From Pyrocephalus nanus (Eukaryota > Chordata > Aves > Passeriformes > Tyrannidae): a stretch of DNA of 64,000 nt. The translations under genes and the position numbers were made by a program. The stretch covers positions 866,001 to 930,000 of the forward strand of contig CM076272.1 of assembly GCA_038380795.1 (NCBI GenBank). Reading direction: 5' to 3'. The notes below the pieces were generated by a model. That model ran no database searches. It was not told where the DNA came from and saw only the letters and a list, made by a program, of their open reading frames with translations. The stretch's first letter is position 1. Every line of letters begins with the position of its first letter. Shown piece by piece: positions 1 to 10,018 of this stretch.

Positions 1-51
1 CCAGCTGCAGCCAACGTTTCAGACTCAACAGGATCATCCTCTGGCAGGGGC
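1..51 (-). CDS. possible internal coding exon, cut by window edge
   Basis: Read on the minus strand, the first 51 bases follow a good splice acceptor: a pyrimidine-rich tract ending TTTGTGTCCCAG, immediately left of position 52. The exon stays open in a frame reading PLPEDDPVESETLAAA, an acidic and plausible protein segment. A second frame is also open, so the frame is not proven. The exon runs off the left end and its donor cannot be seen. It lies about 3.9 kb downstream, on the same strand, of the CpG-island promoter with a minus-strand donor near 3956, so it could be an early exon of that gene. The peptide is not one I recognise and no family is assigned. A chance acceptor plus a short open stretch is a real alternative. 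Confidence 0.3.
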
Positions 52-3000
52 CTGGGACACAAAGGAGAAATTATTGTTACAAAACTTCTTTTTCATTTCT
101 TTTAATGCCAAATATTTAGACTTACACACTGCTAAAAAAACCCACTGTGGGATAGTACTGAATTAAATTTACTTCTAGCCTAAGTTCAAGTTCTCAGTAA
201 GCAAAGCACCAAAGTAGCAGAAAATTCCTTTACAGCCCTCAAGGGACCATGTGTTGATGTGACAGAACACTGATTAATTACTACCAGTGTGCCATCCTTA
301 AGGAAACCTGTCACACCCCTGCTGGACAAACTTTGACTGTAATACATGACAGGAGCAGTTCAGTCACATTATCACAGAAATGCCTCCAAAGTCAGCTGAG
401 CAGTTCCTTTGCAGGCCCAAGCACCAGAAGCAGCCTTAACTGTTACAGACTGTGCTCAGAAACGTTGGAAAGGGGAAATATCTGGGCCTTGAGACAGCAG
501 TGATAATATGCAAACAGAATATTATCACTGAAAATAAACAAAGCCAAGCTTACAAACCTTCACTGCAGCAACACTGGGAATGTCAGCAATCCTGCACTGC
601 CCTTCCCAGACCACAGAGAAACATGCCACAAAACCTCCTCAGGACTGATATATTAATAGACATTAAATATATGTTATTAATATATCATAACACTACATTC
701 AACATTATTACTGAGTATCAGTTCACCAGGAAGACAGAGAGGTGGCTTAATTGTGGATGTTGTGTGTTTGAGCTGAATGACTGAAACAAAAGTCAAAACC
801 TTGGAAAATCTTCATCTTGCCATTCTTCCTTGAACTCAACACCTTCCATTCTCCAGCCAACCCGAACTGCTAACAGAGCCTCCTGGTCAGCCAGAACCCC
901 TTGTCTTCAGGACAGCTGCAGGAACACAAAGAAGATGCTGCCTCAGTACTACTGTAATTCCCACACTGGCAACACACCCTTCAGCTCAGCCCCACATCGA
1001 GGTATCGTGCTGAATAAAAACCAGAAGAGCACAGGGAAAAGTTTGTGGTTTCCATGTTTCCATTTTACTTTGTTCCCAAACAAAACTGCTTATGGGATGG
1101 CTTATCATCCAGCAATGTAGGCTGGAAGGGATTTCATGTAATCAAACAGGACCAGCCCTTGAGCAACCTGATTTATCATTTATGATGACAGCAGTTCACT
1201 CCAAAATGTAAGAAAACCTGACATGTCTCTAGATTCTACAGGACATAATGAGTAAGTGTATATTTCGAGAAAAAAAAAAATCCAGATGGTCAGATCTAAA
1301 AATACAACCCATTTAAAAATTAAAACAAAACCCAACCAACCCAAACACTTATAATATAACTGTTTAAGAGGGTGTTTTCAGAGAACTCACCCTGGGATGT
1401 GCAAGGGAAGCTGTGTTTGTGCAGGCTCACCCATCACCAGCAACAAGGGATCCCCGGTAATGGAACATGACAAACCATCCTGCTGACACACAAGGCCAAA
1501 CCAGTTGAAGCTCTTGGCTGTGCTGGCTCTAAATACTGACAGAAACGGGTAAACTTATCAATGATGGACCATGATTCAAAACAAGAAACAGTGGTACTCT
1601 TAAAGGCAAAGGAGCAATCAACAAAGAACACCAGTAAGTACAAAGTGCAAATGCAAATTAACTCGGATGTGTGGGGTTTTGAAAAAGAAACAAATTACAC
1701 TTCTTTGCCCCCAGGGACCCTCCACAGTGGGGACACAGTGGATACATCAGGATGGAATGAACCACCTGATGGGAACACAGAGCTGGCCCTGAAAGAAAAG
1801 CTGACCTGCTGACTCCACTCCTGGGGTCAGATGGAGAAGTGAAGAAAAATGACAGGACAAATACCCAAATACCCCCTCACCCACCCCTATCAGCTCCTCC
1901 CGAGCTCACCTGCCCTGCCCTGCACTCTCCAGACAGTTCCCTCACAGTTTACAGTCGGGTTTTCCTCCAAGACTCCCACAGTTTTCTCACCACACTTTTG
2001 AAAAACACCACACATCAAGCAACTCTATTAATTTCAAGTGTACAGCATTCCAGTGCAGAGGCAATTCCTACCTGCTTTTATTTCATTACATGAGATAAAC
2101 TTACTGTGCTGTTATCAAAGTTTAAGGTACTTTTCCAAAACACTCCCCACATGACTTGCAGGATTCCCGCCAGCAGCTTCTTATTAAGGTGGATCAGAAA
2201 GCAATCATTTGCTAAATACCACACAACTGAAAGCAACTTCCAAGGCAAGCTCTGAGTTCAATTCAACATCAGATAAGACTGAACTTCGGTTTTCAGCATC
2301 CTACTTAACGTGCTGACTGAGTGGTTGTTTTGGATGTTTTTACTTCAAGTCTCATGTACAAAAGCATGATCATTTGTCAACTAGAAGAAAGAGAAATTAA
2401 GGAGGAAGGGTAATCTTCTCAAGGAAGTTAGAGAAGTGATGACAAAAGTAATTTTTCATCAATTAATATAAACGCTTACAAGCAGGGAAAAAAATTTCTG
2501 CTTATACAAACTAAAGCTGAGTTTAGAAGAGTCTTCCTGCCAGTGCTGACACCTGCTTTTAGTGAACCAAAGTCTTTTCAATTCAGCTGTAAAACTAAAA
2601 TCTAAAAAACTTAATTTGAAAAATGTCTTATGTTGTAATAATGCGAGTATTTATCAGACATGTAGATAAGCAATTAATTTCTACCTGATCCAGGCACTCC
2701 CCATGGTCAACCTGTGGTTTCTGAGAACAGCAAACCTGACCTTACTCTCCATTGCTCATCACTTTCTAGTTTGCTTTGTTTCACATCCCTGCATCAACAG
2801 AAACAGCAACTGTTCGTTCCAGGCATGAAAGAGGTGCCTCTAAAAGTCATTTTCCCACTTGATTTTACAGCAAGCTAAAAGCAAGGAACAAACACATTTC
2901 CTGGGGCACAACCCCACGTGACGGAGCTCGTGGCAATTTCTAAATGTTTTCATAATTCCAGTGGCTTTCAGAACCCAGGACACCCTTCCCAGATCTCAGA

Positions 3001-3126
3001 CAGACATCCAGACTGTATCCCTTGCAAGTTTGCATCAGGTCACACAGGGGCTTTCGTTAAAAACACGTCCATTGTTTGCCTCCTTTTTACTGCCCTCCCT
3101 CAGCACTGAAGCACTGAGAAACCAGG
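52..3126. other. non-coding stretch, probable intron or intergenic DNA
   Basis: About 3 kb of AT-leaning sequence with scattered short open frames and no convincing exon pair. The most protein-like short frame is an 83-codon plus-strand stretch at 1561-1812, but it lacks recognisable domains and its only splice-like signal (AGTAAGT near 1633) would truncate it. If a minus-strand gene joins the CpG island to the exon at 1-51, this is its first intron or introns. No tandem array, LTR or clear interspersed repeat was seen. Confidence 0.5.
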
Positions 3127-3204
3127 CAGCTAAAAGAGAGAACCTCTGAAAACACTCCAGCTTTGCAGCTAAAAGAGAAAACCTCTGAAAACACTCCAGC
3201 TTTG
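3127..3204. repeat. two tandem copies of a 39-bp unit
   Basis: Positions 3127-3165 and 3166-3204 are the same 39-base unit, beginning CAGCTAAAAG and ending CCAGCTTTG. They differ at one base (GAGAGAAC in the first, GAGAAAAC in the second). The near-identity points to a young duplication. It lies about 300 bases from the CpG island on its left side. No function is suggested. Confidence 0.9.
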
Positions 3205-3555
3205 CCCTCGGAGGACACTGCTCTGAAATCCACACCCACAGAGGGATCTGCATTTCTGTGCCACTCGGACTCGCCCGCAGGCAAACACTGACTGCTGTCA
3301 CAGAGAATTCACACCCTGCCTAAATACAACTCACATTGCTCTGTGAGCCCTAAAGACGCACACGAGTCACCCCAAAACAAGCACCTGCTATTTATCGAAT
3401 TGCGTTAATAGCAGAAAACAAGGAGGGACTAAGACAAAAGGCACTCCAGAGCAACCCTTTGGCTCTGAGGGACCGGAATATCCCGGGGCAGGGGGGTTTC
3501 CAGCTGGGATAGAGCGCTTACGGCGGGGCCGCGGGGTCCCTCTCCCTTCCCAAGT

Positions 3556-3714
3556 GGGTCCCTGTCCATCCCCGGGGGCGTCCCTGTCCATCCCGGGGGG
3601 GGGGTCCCTGTCCATCCCGGGGGGGTCCCTGTCCATCCCGGGGGGGTCCCTGTCCATCCCGGGGGTGGGGGGAGGACCCGTGTCCATCCCTGTCCATCCC
3701 CGGGGTCCCTCCCC
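3556..3714. repeat. GC-rich tandem repeat, about 21-bp unit
   Basis: The phrase TCCCTGTCCATCCC recurs about seven times, separated by runs of C and G that vary in length, including one of about ten G. Length differences between units lie almost entirely in the G run, as expected from slippage. The array makes the open frames on both strands here unreliable as genes. Long G runs on the plus strand could fold as G-quadruplexes. Confidence 0.85.
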
Positions 3715-3837
3715 GCCTCCCCCGCCCGTCACCGTCAGCACCGCGCGGTCCGGTCCCGGCCGAGCCCCCCGCGCCCCTGCGGCCGGGCCACGGCCCGCGG
3801 CTCCGGGATTGCTGCCCCGTCCTGCCCGTACCTGCGG

Positions 3838-3935
3838 GAGAGGAGCGGGCAGGGCTGGCAGTGATGGCAGGGACAGCACGAACGGCAGGACCGGCAGGGA
3901 CAGCTCGGACAGCAGGGACAGCAGGGTCGGCACAG
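3838..3935. repeat. degenerate GGCAGGGACAGC-type repeat
   Basis: Variants of GGCAGGGACAGC, GACAGCAGGGACAGC and GGACCGGCAGGGACAGC follow one another with irregular spacing. The array is old or impure, and its borders are approximate. It sits inside the CpG island just left of the promoter core; if the minus-strand transcript is real it lies at the start of the first intron. Confidence 0.55.
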
Positions 3936-3978
3936 GCCGGGCCGGGCCCGCTCACCCGGAACAGAATCCGCTGCCGCC

Positions 3979-3986
3979 TCACGTGA
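3979..3986. promoter_or_regulatory. palindromic E-box TCACGTGA
   Basis: An exact eight-base palindrome, the preferred site of USF and MiT/TFE bHLH-zip factors (the CLEAR-type core is related). It lies in the densest CpG part of the island, close to the presumed start region of the minus-strand transcript, where such boxes are usually functional. Occupancy cannot be judged from sequence. Confidence 0.55.
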
Positions 3987-4000
3987 CCCCGCGGCACTCA

Positions 4001-4012
4001 CGCGCAGGCGCC
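4001..4012. promoter_or_regulatory. NRF1-like motif
   Basis: CGCGCAGGCGCC is close to the NRF1 palindromic consensus (two GCGC half sites flanking a two-base centre) and lies about 15 bases from the TCACGTGA box. Together they resemble TATA-less CpG-island promoters. It is not an exact match, so confidence is moderate. Confidence 0.4.
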
Positions 4013-4020
4013 AACCGCGA

Positions 4021-4210
4021 GGGCGGGGCCGGGAGAGAGGAGGCGGTGCTGGGAGTGAGGGGGCGGGGTCTAGATGGAGGGGCGGTGCCGAGAGGGAGGG
4101 GGCGGTGCCGAGAGGGAGGGGGCGGTGCCGAGAGGGAGGGGGCGGGGTCTGGATGGAGGGGCGGTGCCGGGAGGGAGGGGGCGGTGCCGGGAGAGGGAGG
4201 GGGTGGGGTT
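4021..4210. repeat. G-rich tandem repeat with 20-bp unit
   Basis: Three exact 20-bp units starting GGCGGTGCCG fill 4081-4140. Diverged copies with GGGGTCTGGATGGA inserts extend on both sides. Guanine is strongly concentrated on the plus strand in runs of three to five, which is favourable for G-quadruplex formation next to the promoter core. The open frames across this array, on both strands, are explained by the repeat. Confidence 0.85.
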
Positions 4211-4755
4211 CCACGGGCAGATCCCGGGATTGCAGGCCGGGATCCAGCGGGATCAGCGGGAGCCACGATCAGCCATCCCCAGCAATCCCTCCCTGTCCTC
4301 CAGAGCGGTGCCCAAACCCTCCTGCAGCTCTGTCACCTTGGGGCTGTGACGCTGCCCTGGGGAGCCTGGGCAGTGCCAGCCACCCTCTGGGGGAAGAGCC
4401 TTTCCCTGAGATCCAACCTGAGCCTCCCTGGCACAGCTTTCCCGTAAATTCCCTTCAGGGACTGGACAGATAATGTCAGTGTGACACACCACGGGCACTG
4501 CTCACAGAGCTACAGAGCCAAGGCCCCAGCACAGGACATTACACAAATCTACTTCTTTAAATCTTTTTCACATACCTAAGAGCACTAATGGTAGTTACCT
4601 ACCGTCATGGAGGAGGAGATAGGGAGGGCAGTGAGGCTTTGCTAAGGTTTAGAACCCACCACTAACATTGTTACACAGGCAGCTACTGACTGAATCACAG
4701 CTAACCTACTGCCTGACAGATGCAATTACAACAACACATTTTTATTATTGTAGGG

Positions 4756-4948
4756 TGCTGGTAAACACTGACTTCTGCCACAAAGAAGCGTGGAAAGAAT
4801 TAAAAAGGGACTTAAAAGGTGCAGAAAAAGCATGGAGGAAAACACGAGAAAGAAAAAGAATACTAAAGAAGAAAAGAAAGCACAGGCACCACCAACCAGC
4901 AAAGATAGAATCTACAAATAACAGGGGAAAAAAACCACAATTATTAAG
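4756..4948 (+). CDS. possible internal coding exon of unknown gene
   Basis: A 193-base stretch lies between a good acceptor (TTTTTATTATTGTAG) and a donor-like AAG|GTAAAT. One frame stays open throughout and does not stop before the donor. It encodes a strongly basic, probably helical segment including KEAWKELKRDL, then KKKRKHRHH, like the basic tracts of nuclear proteins. I do not recognise a family. It lies about 0.5 kb right of the CpG island on the plus strand, so it could be an early exon of a divergently transcribed gene. Cautions: the region is A-rich, which by itself yields lysine and arginine codons, and no second exon was found to the right. Conservation or transcript reads would decide it. 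Confidence 0.3.
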
Positions 4949-7900
4949 GTAAATTAATTAGAGCATTGAAAATACATTCATAAAAACTAGTATCATGCAC
5001 AGCAAATGGCCTGAGGCCTGGATACATTATCATATAAAAGTTACAAATGTAAAGCAAGAGCTGCTTAAAGGAAGAGTCTGTAACCACCGGCGGGGAGAAA
5101 TACAGTGAAGCAACAAAAGGGACAAAATTCATCCTGCCACCTTTGTTTGTCGCTGGTTTTTGTTTGTGGGGGTGAAGGTGCAAGATGATGACCAAACACC
5201 CCATGCTGAAGGATGTGATTATTTTCAGCTGCTCCCCCCTGCACACCAAACCCAGTGTGGATCTTCCTGTGCCAGCTGTCAGAGCACAGCTTTTGAATCA
5301 GTGCTGTTCTCTTCTGGTACAGATAAAGCAGAAAATGAGATTAATTTATGTCGAGAATAATTTTGTTACCCAACAGATAATTTTCCTTGTTTTTCAAGAA
5401 ATAGATAATGGACCACCATGACTTACTAAGTGAAGAGGGTGAAAGTTTTCCAGCAAATGAACATTTTAAGAAGAACTAAATGTCATATTAAATACTCACA
5501 ACGCTTTTCTAAATGCGCTGATGACCTCAGAGCTGTGTTTAAATGCGCAGGTGTCACCTCAGGGCTCCAGAGCCCAACTCGAGCCGCAGCGATCGGTGCA
5601 GTTGTCCCCTCCGACACGGGGTGGCACAACAAAGCCGGGAATCCATCGGCTGGGAGAGAACACACCATGAGAGGTCAGAGCCAGCTACCCGGGAATGCTG
5701 AATAATTCCACTGCTAAACATCAGACAAGTGCAAATATCAGCATTTTCTGACACGGAAGCGTTACCAAAGGGAACAGGAGTAACGCTCTGCTGCGTGAAT
5801 TTGTCCTGAACGTGGGAGGAATGAACTGTTAACACAATTCCGGGGTCTGACGTATTTCACAATTAACCTTTTAAATAGAAATTAGTCATCAAAAGCAACA
5901 GAATACAAGACATCCATCTTTTTAATAGTCCCTTCACATTTTACATATTAGAAAAATATTTTCCAGCAATCTAAAAAAACCCCACCAACTAGGTGAAAAA
6001 TGCCCCCCCCCCCTTGTGAGTGGTTCAAGCAACAGTTCAGAAATGCTGGAATTTGAACACATTAATTTGAATATCTCCGTGGGGTTGATGCAGAGGCTGC
6101 ATTTGTACAGAATCCCTTCTTGCTATTTCCCCTATGCAGGAAGTTCAAATACTGTTGTAGGATTTGTTTTTTCCCCCTAACTTTATTTTGCCCTTTTTTG
6201 ATGGTAAGGGCTTTGGGCTGTAGTTTTGTAGCCCATACAAATGTAACTTGGCTGCTGTCCTGGACACCTGTGGTACAAAATTCCAAGATCAGCACATCAT
6301 GAGCATCCATTTTTCTCTGGCAGAGAACACTTTGTTGGCTGCAAACAGCCATCCTGCTACGAGAGAAAGCAAGAGCCAGCTTGGCAGCCATGAGAACCTT
6401 TCTGTCTGTGTTGGTGTTATGATTATTTAGTTTATAGGAACCATCGATGTTCTTCATTGCTCTTTAAGTAAGACCTCTGTATCTGCAAGGGAAAGGCACT
6501 AAATGCATTGCTATTAATACCATATTTGCTAATTTCTGTGCCCTCGAGGAAAGTGGATATTAATTTCACTTTGGCTGAAAACTGAGGGTCCTATTAACTG
6601 TGGGAAAATAACAGCAACAGATCTCTTGCATCTGCCTCTTCCAGATAAGGACTGTGAGACAATCCCAGTCCACCAACAGCACTGCAGACAAACCTGTGGT
6701 TGTGCACTGTTAACTCACAGCCCTTAATTTGTACTGGCAAGTCTGCTTGTCTCAGGAAAAGGAGACAGTTACACACAGGCACAGAAAACTTTTATTTTCT
6801 GAGGTCATTTTCTGCCTAGTTATTTTTGACATGGTAAAACATTCTTGTCTTTCTGTGCCTTGTAAAAAAGGTCTGACCTTTGCCATTTGCAGCATCAGAA
6901 TTATGTCTACAACAATGCTGTGTTAATAATACTATTTGTATCATATTGTGGCCTAAATCCAATATCAAGTGTGGATGAATCACAGCAGGAAAATATTTGT
7001 GCATAATCAAAGGATCTGCAGCTTCCTTCATAGGAAATAGCTTGAGTTCTCAGACTGTGTTTCTGTGTGCTCTGATGGTCAGGCTGTTATTCCTGCTTGG
7101 TGCAGGATGCATTCAGTGATCCTTGGTTCAGCTCACTTCTAACAGGCTCTGAAAAAAACCCAAACCACATGAAGCACCCTGTTACATGGACAGAAGATAT
7201 CTTTGCTGGTTGAGCTCGAGGGGAAAACTGGGTACAATTATATATTCTTTTAATTATTCATGACTTGGGTCTGAAGTGAATGTGTATACATTTTTCACTT
7301 ATTCACTTTATAAAATTCAAAACTAAGCCCAGAAGCAGTTTTATTCTTGGCAGCATGACAAGTTTCCTTTCCTCAACGAGCCAGTCAAAGGAATTGTTCC
7401 TCAGAGAGTTTGTCATCCCCGTGCATCCCAGGGAGGCAGGAGGGAAGCTGGCATTCATTACATCTGTGTGTACACTCCCTCCTCTCTGCCTGTGACAACA
7501 AGCCCCTCTCAGAGGACTGTGTTTGTATCCAGCCTGTGCTTTCGTTTGTGCAGCTGATTTGCAGTTCATTAATCTAGAAAGTGTTGCCCAGTTCTGGAAA
7601 GGACAACGTCTCCATCCACATCCTGCTTATTCCACCTTCTACCCCCCCTGCAGCACAGTTTGGAGAGAGGAATTTGTGCTGTTTTGGGGAGAAACTGCAG
7701 CTAAGGCGGCTCAGGAGCCAAAGCCGATGTAAACACACACCAGGAAATTGTTTTGATGTGGCCTCTAAGGCTGCTGGCAATGCCCTGTGCTTCCTTGGGA
7801 GACATGCAAATTTATGGGCCAAACCTGACATGATTAAGGCAATGCATACAGAGGAGGTAATTGCCCTTTGGCAAGGGAATGATGTCAAGAGCCAGCCGTT

Positions 7901-8471
7901 CCTCACATTCTTGGCAGTGCAGGTAGGATCCTGAAATCAGGGGCCTCTTGGAGTTTCATTATAATTTAGGTGTTGGATTTGCTAGTGTTTAAAAGATGTT
8001 TGTCCAGCGTTTATGGTTGTATTCCTATCAGTTGCTTGTCTTGCAGGGGAACCTAAAAACAACGGTCAGTTTGTAGTCATCAAAACCTCTCTCTGTGTCT
8101 GCTGCTATCATGACAGCTCCTGATAGCTTGTTGAGTTTGGAGACAACAACAACAACAAAGAGAAGTTAAAATAATGCCACAGGGAGACATCAACTTGTGC
8201 TGCTCACTCTCAGCAGTGGGGTTCTTCCCTTTGAAGTGTAATTATCAGAGACAATGACACCCCTTGTTGGCAGACACGAGCTCAGAACTCAGCTAACATG
8301 CCCGAGCAGAGTGTCAGGGTTAATGAGGAATTACTGATCACTACCTGGGAATCTGGGGGCAAGAATGGCTGAACTTGAGGGGAAAGGCTCCATATCCTAT
8401 TAACACTCCCCTGAGCCAGCTGTAATGTCTGAATTACCCCGGGTTAGGACCAAGAACAGGACCTGCACTCA
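4949..8471. other. non-coding stretch with small repeats
   Basis: No convincing gene. A degenerate duplication of roughly 30 bases lies near 5512-5573, where TAAATGCGC recurs followed by a shared CCTCAG. A run of 11 C lies at 6003-6013, a length-unstable spot, and an ACA triplet run lies near 8146-8158. Open frames here are short, overlap on both strands and show no recognisable domain. Confidence 0.5.
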
Positions 8472-8678
8472 GAGCACAACTCCCTGGGGTGAGCAGAGAG
8501 GAGCACAATTCCCTGGGGTGAGCAGAGAGGAGCACAATTCCCTGGGGTGAGCAGAGAGGAGCACAATTCCCTGGGGTGAGCAGAGAGGAGCACAATTCCC
8601 TGGGGTGAGCAGAGAGGAGCACAATTCCCTGGGGTGAGCAGAGAGGAGCACAGGGAATTCCCTGGGGTGAGCACTCAG
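8472..8678. repeat. 29-bp minisatellite, six units plus a variant
   Basis: Six consecutive 29-base units run from 8472 to 8645, beginning GAGCACAATTCCCTGGGG (GAGCACAAC in the first) and ending GAGCAGAGAG. A seventh unit (8646-8678) is 33 bases because AATT is replaced by a longer GGGAATT. Units are otherwise essentially identical, so the expansion is recent. Because 29 is not a multiple of three, the peptide repeats seen in several minus-strand frames are frame-shifting artefacts. A second minisatellite begins about 290 bases to the right. Confidence 0.95.
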
Positions 8679-8970
8679 GAGCACAGGGAATGGGCACTGG
8701 GAATGGCCAGCAGGGTCCCCCTGCACTGCCCAACCAGGCTGGGGGCACAGGGAAGGTGCTGGAATGTCACCCCTTGGTCAGTGCAAACACAAGGAGAAGC
8801 AAAGCCGTGCCCTGTGTGTGCTGGAGACGTCACTGTTCAACCTCCTGGGCGAGGCAGATGCCTTTGCCAAGCTTGAGAGGGGACAGGAATGCAAGGGGGG
8901 ATGTTGTAGGGAGAGCACAGGGTGAGCAGCCCTGGATGGCCCCTCTGCCAGCTCTGGCCAGGCCCTGGCA

Positions 8971-10018
8971 CACAGCTCTGCCCCTCCTGAGCCAGGGGCA
9001 CACAGCTCTGCCCCTCCTGAGCCAGGGGCACACAGCTCTGCCCCTCCTGAGCCAGGGGCACACAGCTCTGCCCCTCCTGAGCCAGGGGCACACAGCTCTG
9101 CCCCTCCTGAGCCAGGGGCACACAGCTCTGCCCCTCCTGAGCCAGGGGCACACAGCTCTGCCCCTCCTGAGCCAGGGGCACACAGCTCTGCCCCTCCTGA
9201 GCTCCTGAGCCAGGGGCACACAGCTCTGCCCCTCCTGAGCCAGGGGCACACAGCTCTGCCCCTCCTGAGCCAGGGGCACACAGCTCTGCCCCTCCTGAGC
9301 CAGGGGCACACAGCTCTGCCCCTCCTGAGCTCCTGAGCCAGGGGCACACAGCTCTGCCCCTCCTGAGCCAGGGGCACACAGCTCTGCCCCTCCTGAGCCA
9401 GGGGCACACAGCTCTGCCCCTCCTGAGCTCCTGAGCCAGGGGCACACAGCTCTGCTGCTCCTGAGCTCCTGAGCCAGGGGCACACAGCTCTGCTGCTCCT
9501 GAGCCAGGGGCACACAGCTCTGCCCCTCCTGAGCCAGGGGCACACAGCTCTGCCCCTCCTGAGCCAGGGGCACACAGCTCTGCCCCTCCTGAGCCAGGGG
9601 CACACAGCTCTGCTGCTCCTGAGCTCCTGAGCCAGGGGCACACAGCTCTGCTGCTCCTGAGCTCCTGAGCCAGGGGCACACAGCTCTGCTGCTCCTGAGC
9701 TCCTGAGCCAGGGGCACACAGCTCTGCTGCTCCTGAGCCAGGGGCACACAGCTCTGCCCCTCCTGAGCCAGGGGCACACAGCTCTGCCGCTCCTGAGCCA
9801 GGGGCACACAGCTCTGCCCCTCCTGAGCCAGGGGCACACAGCTCTGCCCCTCCTGAGCCAGGGGCACACAGCTCTGCTGCTCCTGAGCTCCTGAGCCAGG
9901 GGCACACAGCTCTGCTGCTCCTGAGCTCCTGAGCCAGGGGCACACAGCTCTGCTGCTCCTGAGCTCCTGAGCCAGGGGCACACAGCTCTGCTGCTCCTGA
10001 GCTCCTGAGCCAGGGGCT
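8971..10018. repeat. 30/38-bp minisatellite, about 32 units
   Basis: About 32 units starting CACAGCTCTG were counted. The basic unit is 30 bases; 11 units carry an extra 8 bases (GCTCCTGA), and 32 x 30 + 11 x 8 agrees with the observed length. The first seven units are identical 30-mers, while the right half mixes 30- and 38-base forms and changes CCCCTCC to CTGCTCC. Within the basic unit TGCCCCT and AGGGGCA are exact reverse complements about the loop CCTGAGCC. All three minus-strand frames are open for about 1.2 kb because no unit contains a stop on that strand. The 8-base insertions shift frame repeatedly, so this is not a conserved coding region. Confidence 0.96.

Larger units (their letters stand above)
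3956..4020 (-). other. candidate 5' untranslated first exon with splice donor
   Basis: On the minus strand the promoter core ends in TTCTGTTCCGG|GTGAGC, a strong donor match with GT at 3955-3954. No ATG occurs in the short GC-rich stretch upstream of it, so this would be a non-coding leader exon. The start is unknown and the right boundary given is a guess from the NRF1-like element. The coding part would begin further left, possibly with the exon at the window edge. The evidence is motif-level only. Confidence 0.3.
3500..4270. promoter_or_regulatory. CpG island, probable gene promoter
   Basis: This is the only long stretch in the window that is both strongly GC-rich and dense in CpG; its surroundings are AT-leaning and CpG-poor. 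Its core (about 3940-4030) carries an exact TCACGTGA E-box and a CGCGCAGGCGCC NRF1-like motif and has no TATA box, which is typical of broad vertebrate housekeeping promoters. A minus-strand donor-like TTCCGG|GTGAGC lies at the left of the core, suggesting transcription to the left. A candidate plus-strand exon at 4756 leaves room for bidirectional use. Much of the island is made of short GC-rich tandem repeats, so part of the GC content may come from repeats rather than promoter maintenance. The gene served is not identified. Confidence 0.75.

Noticed and set aside
1100..1180. Possible CR1 fragment (GAGCAACCTGATTTAT context)
   Set aside because: Only a short phrase resembles CR1 and the surrounding sequence does not follow its order.
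3388..4473. Several long frames on both strands across the CpG island
   Set aside because: GC-rich DNA has few stops and the frames coincide with tandem repeats; none shows a domain.
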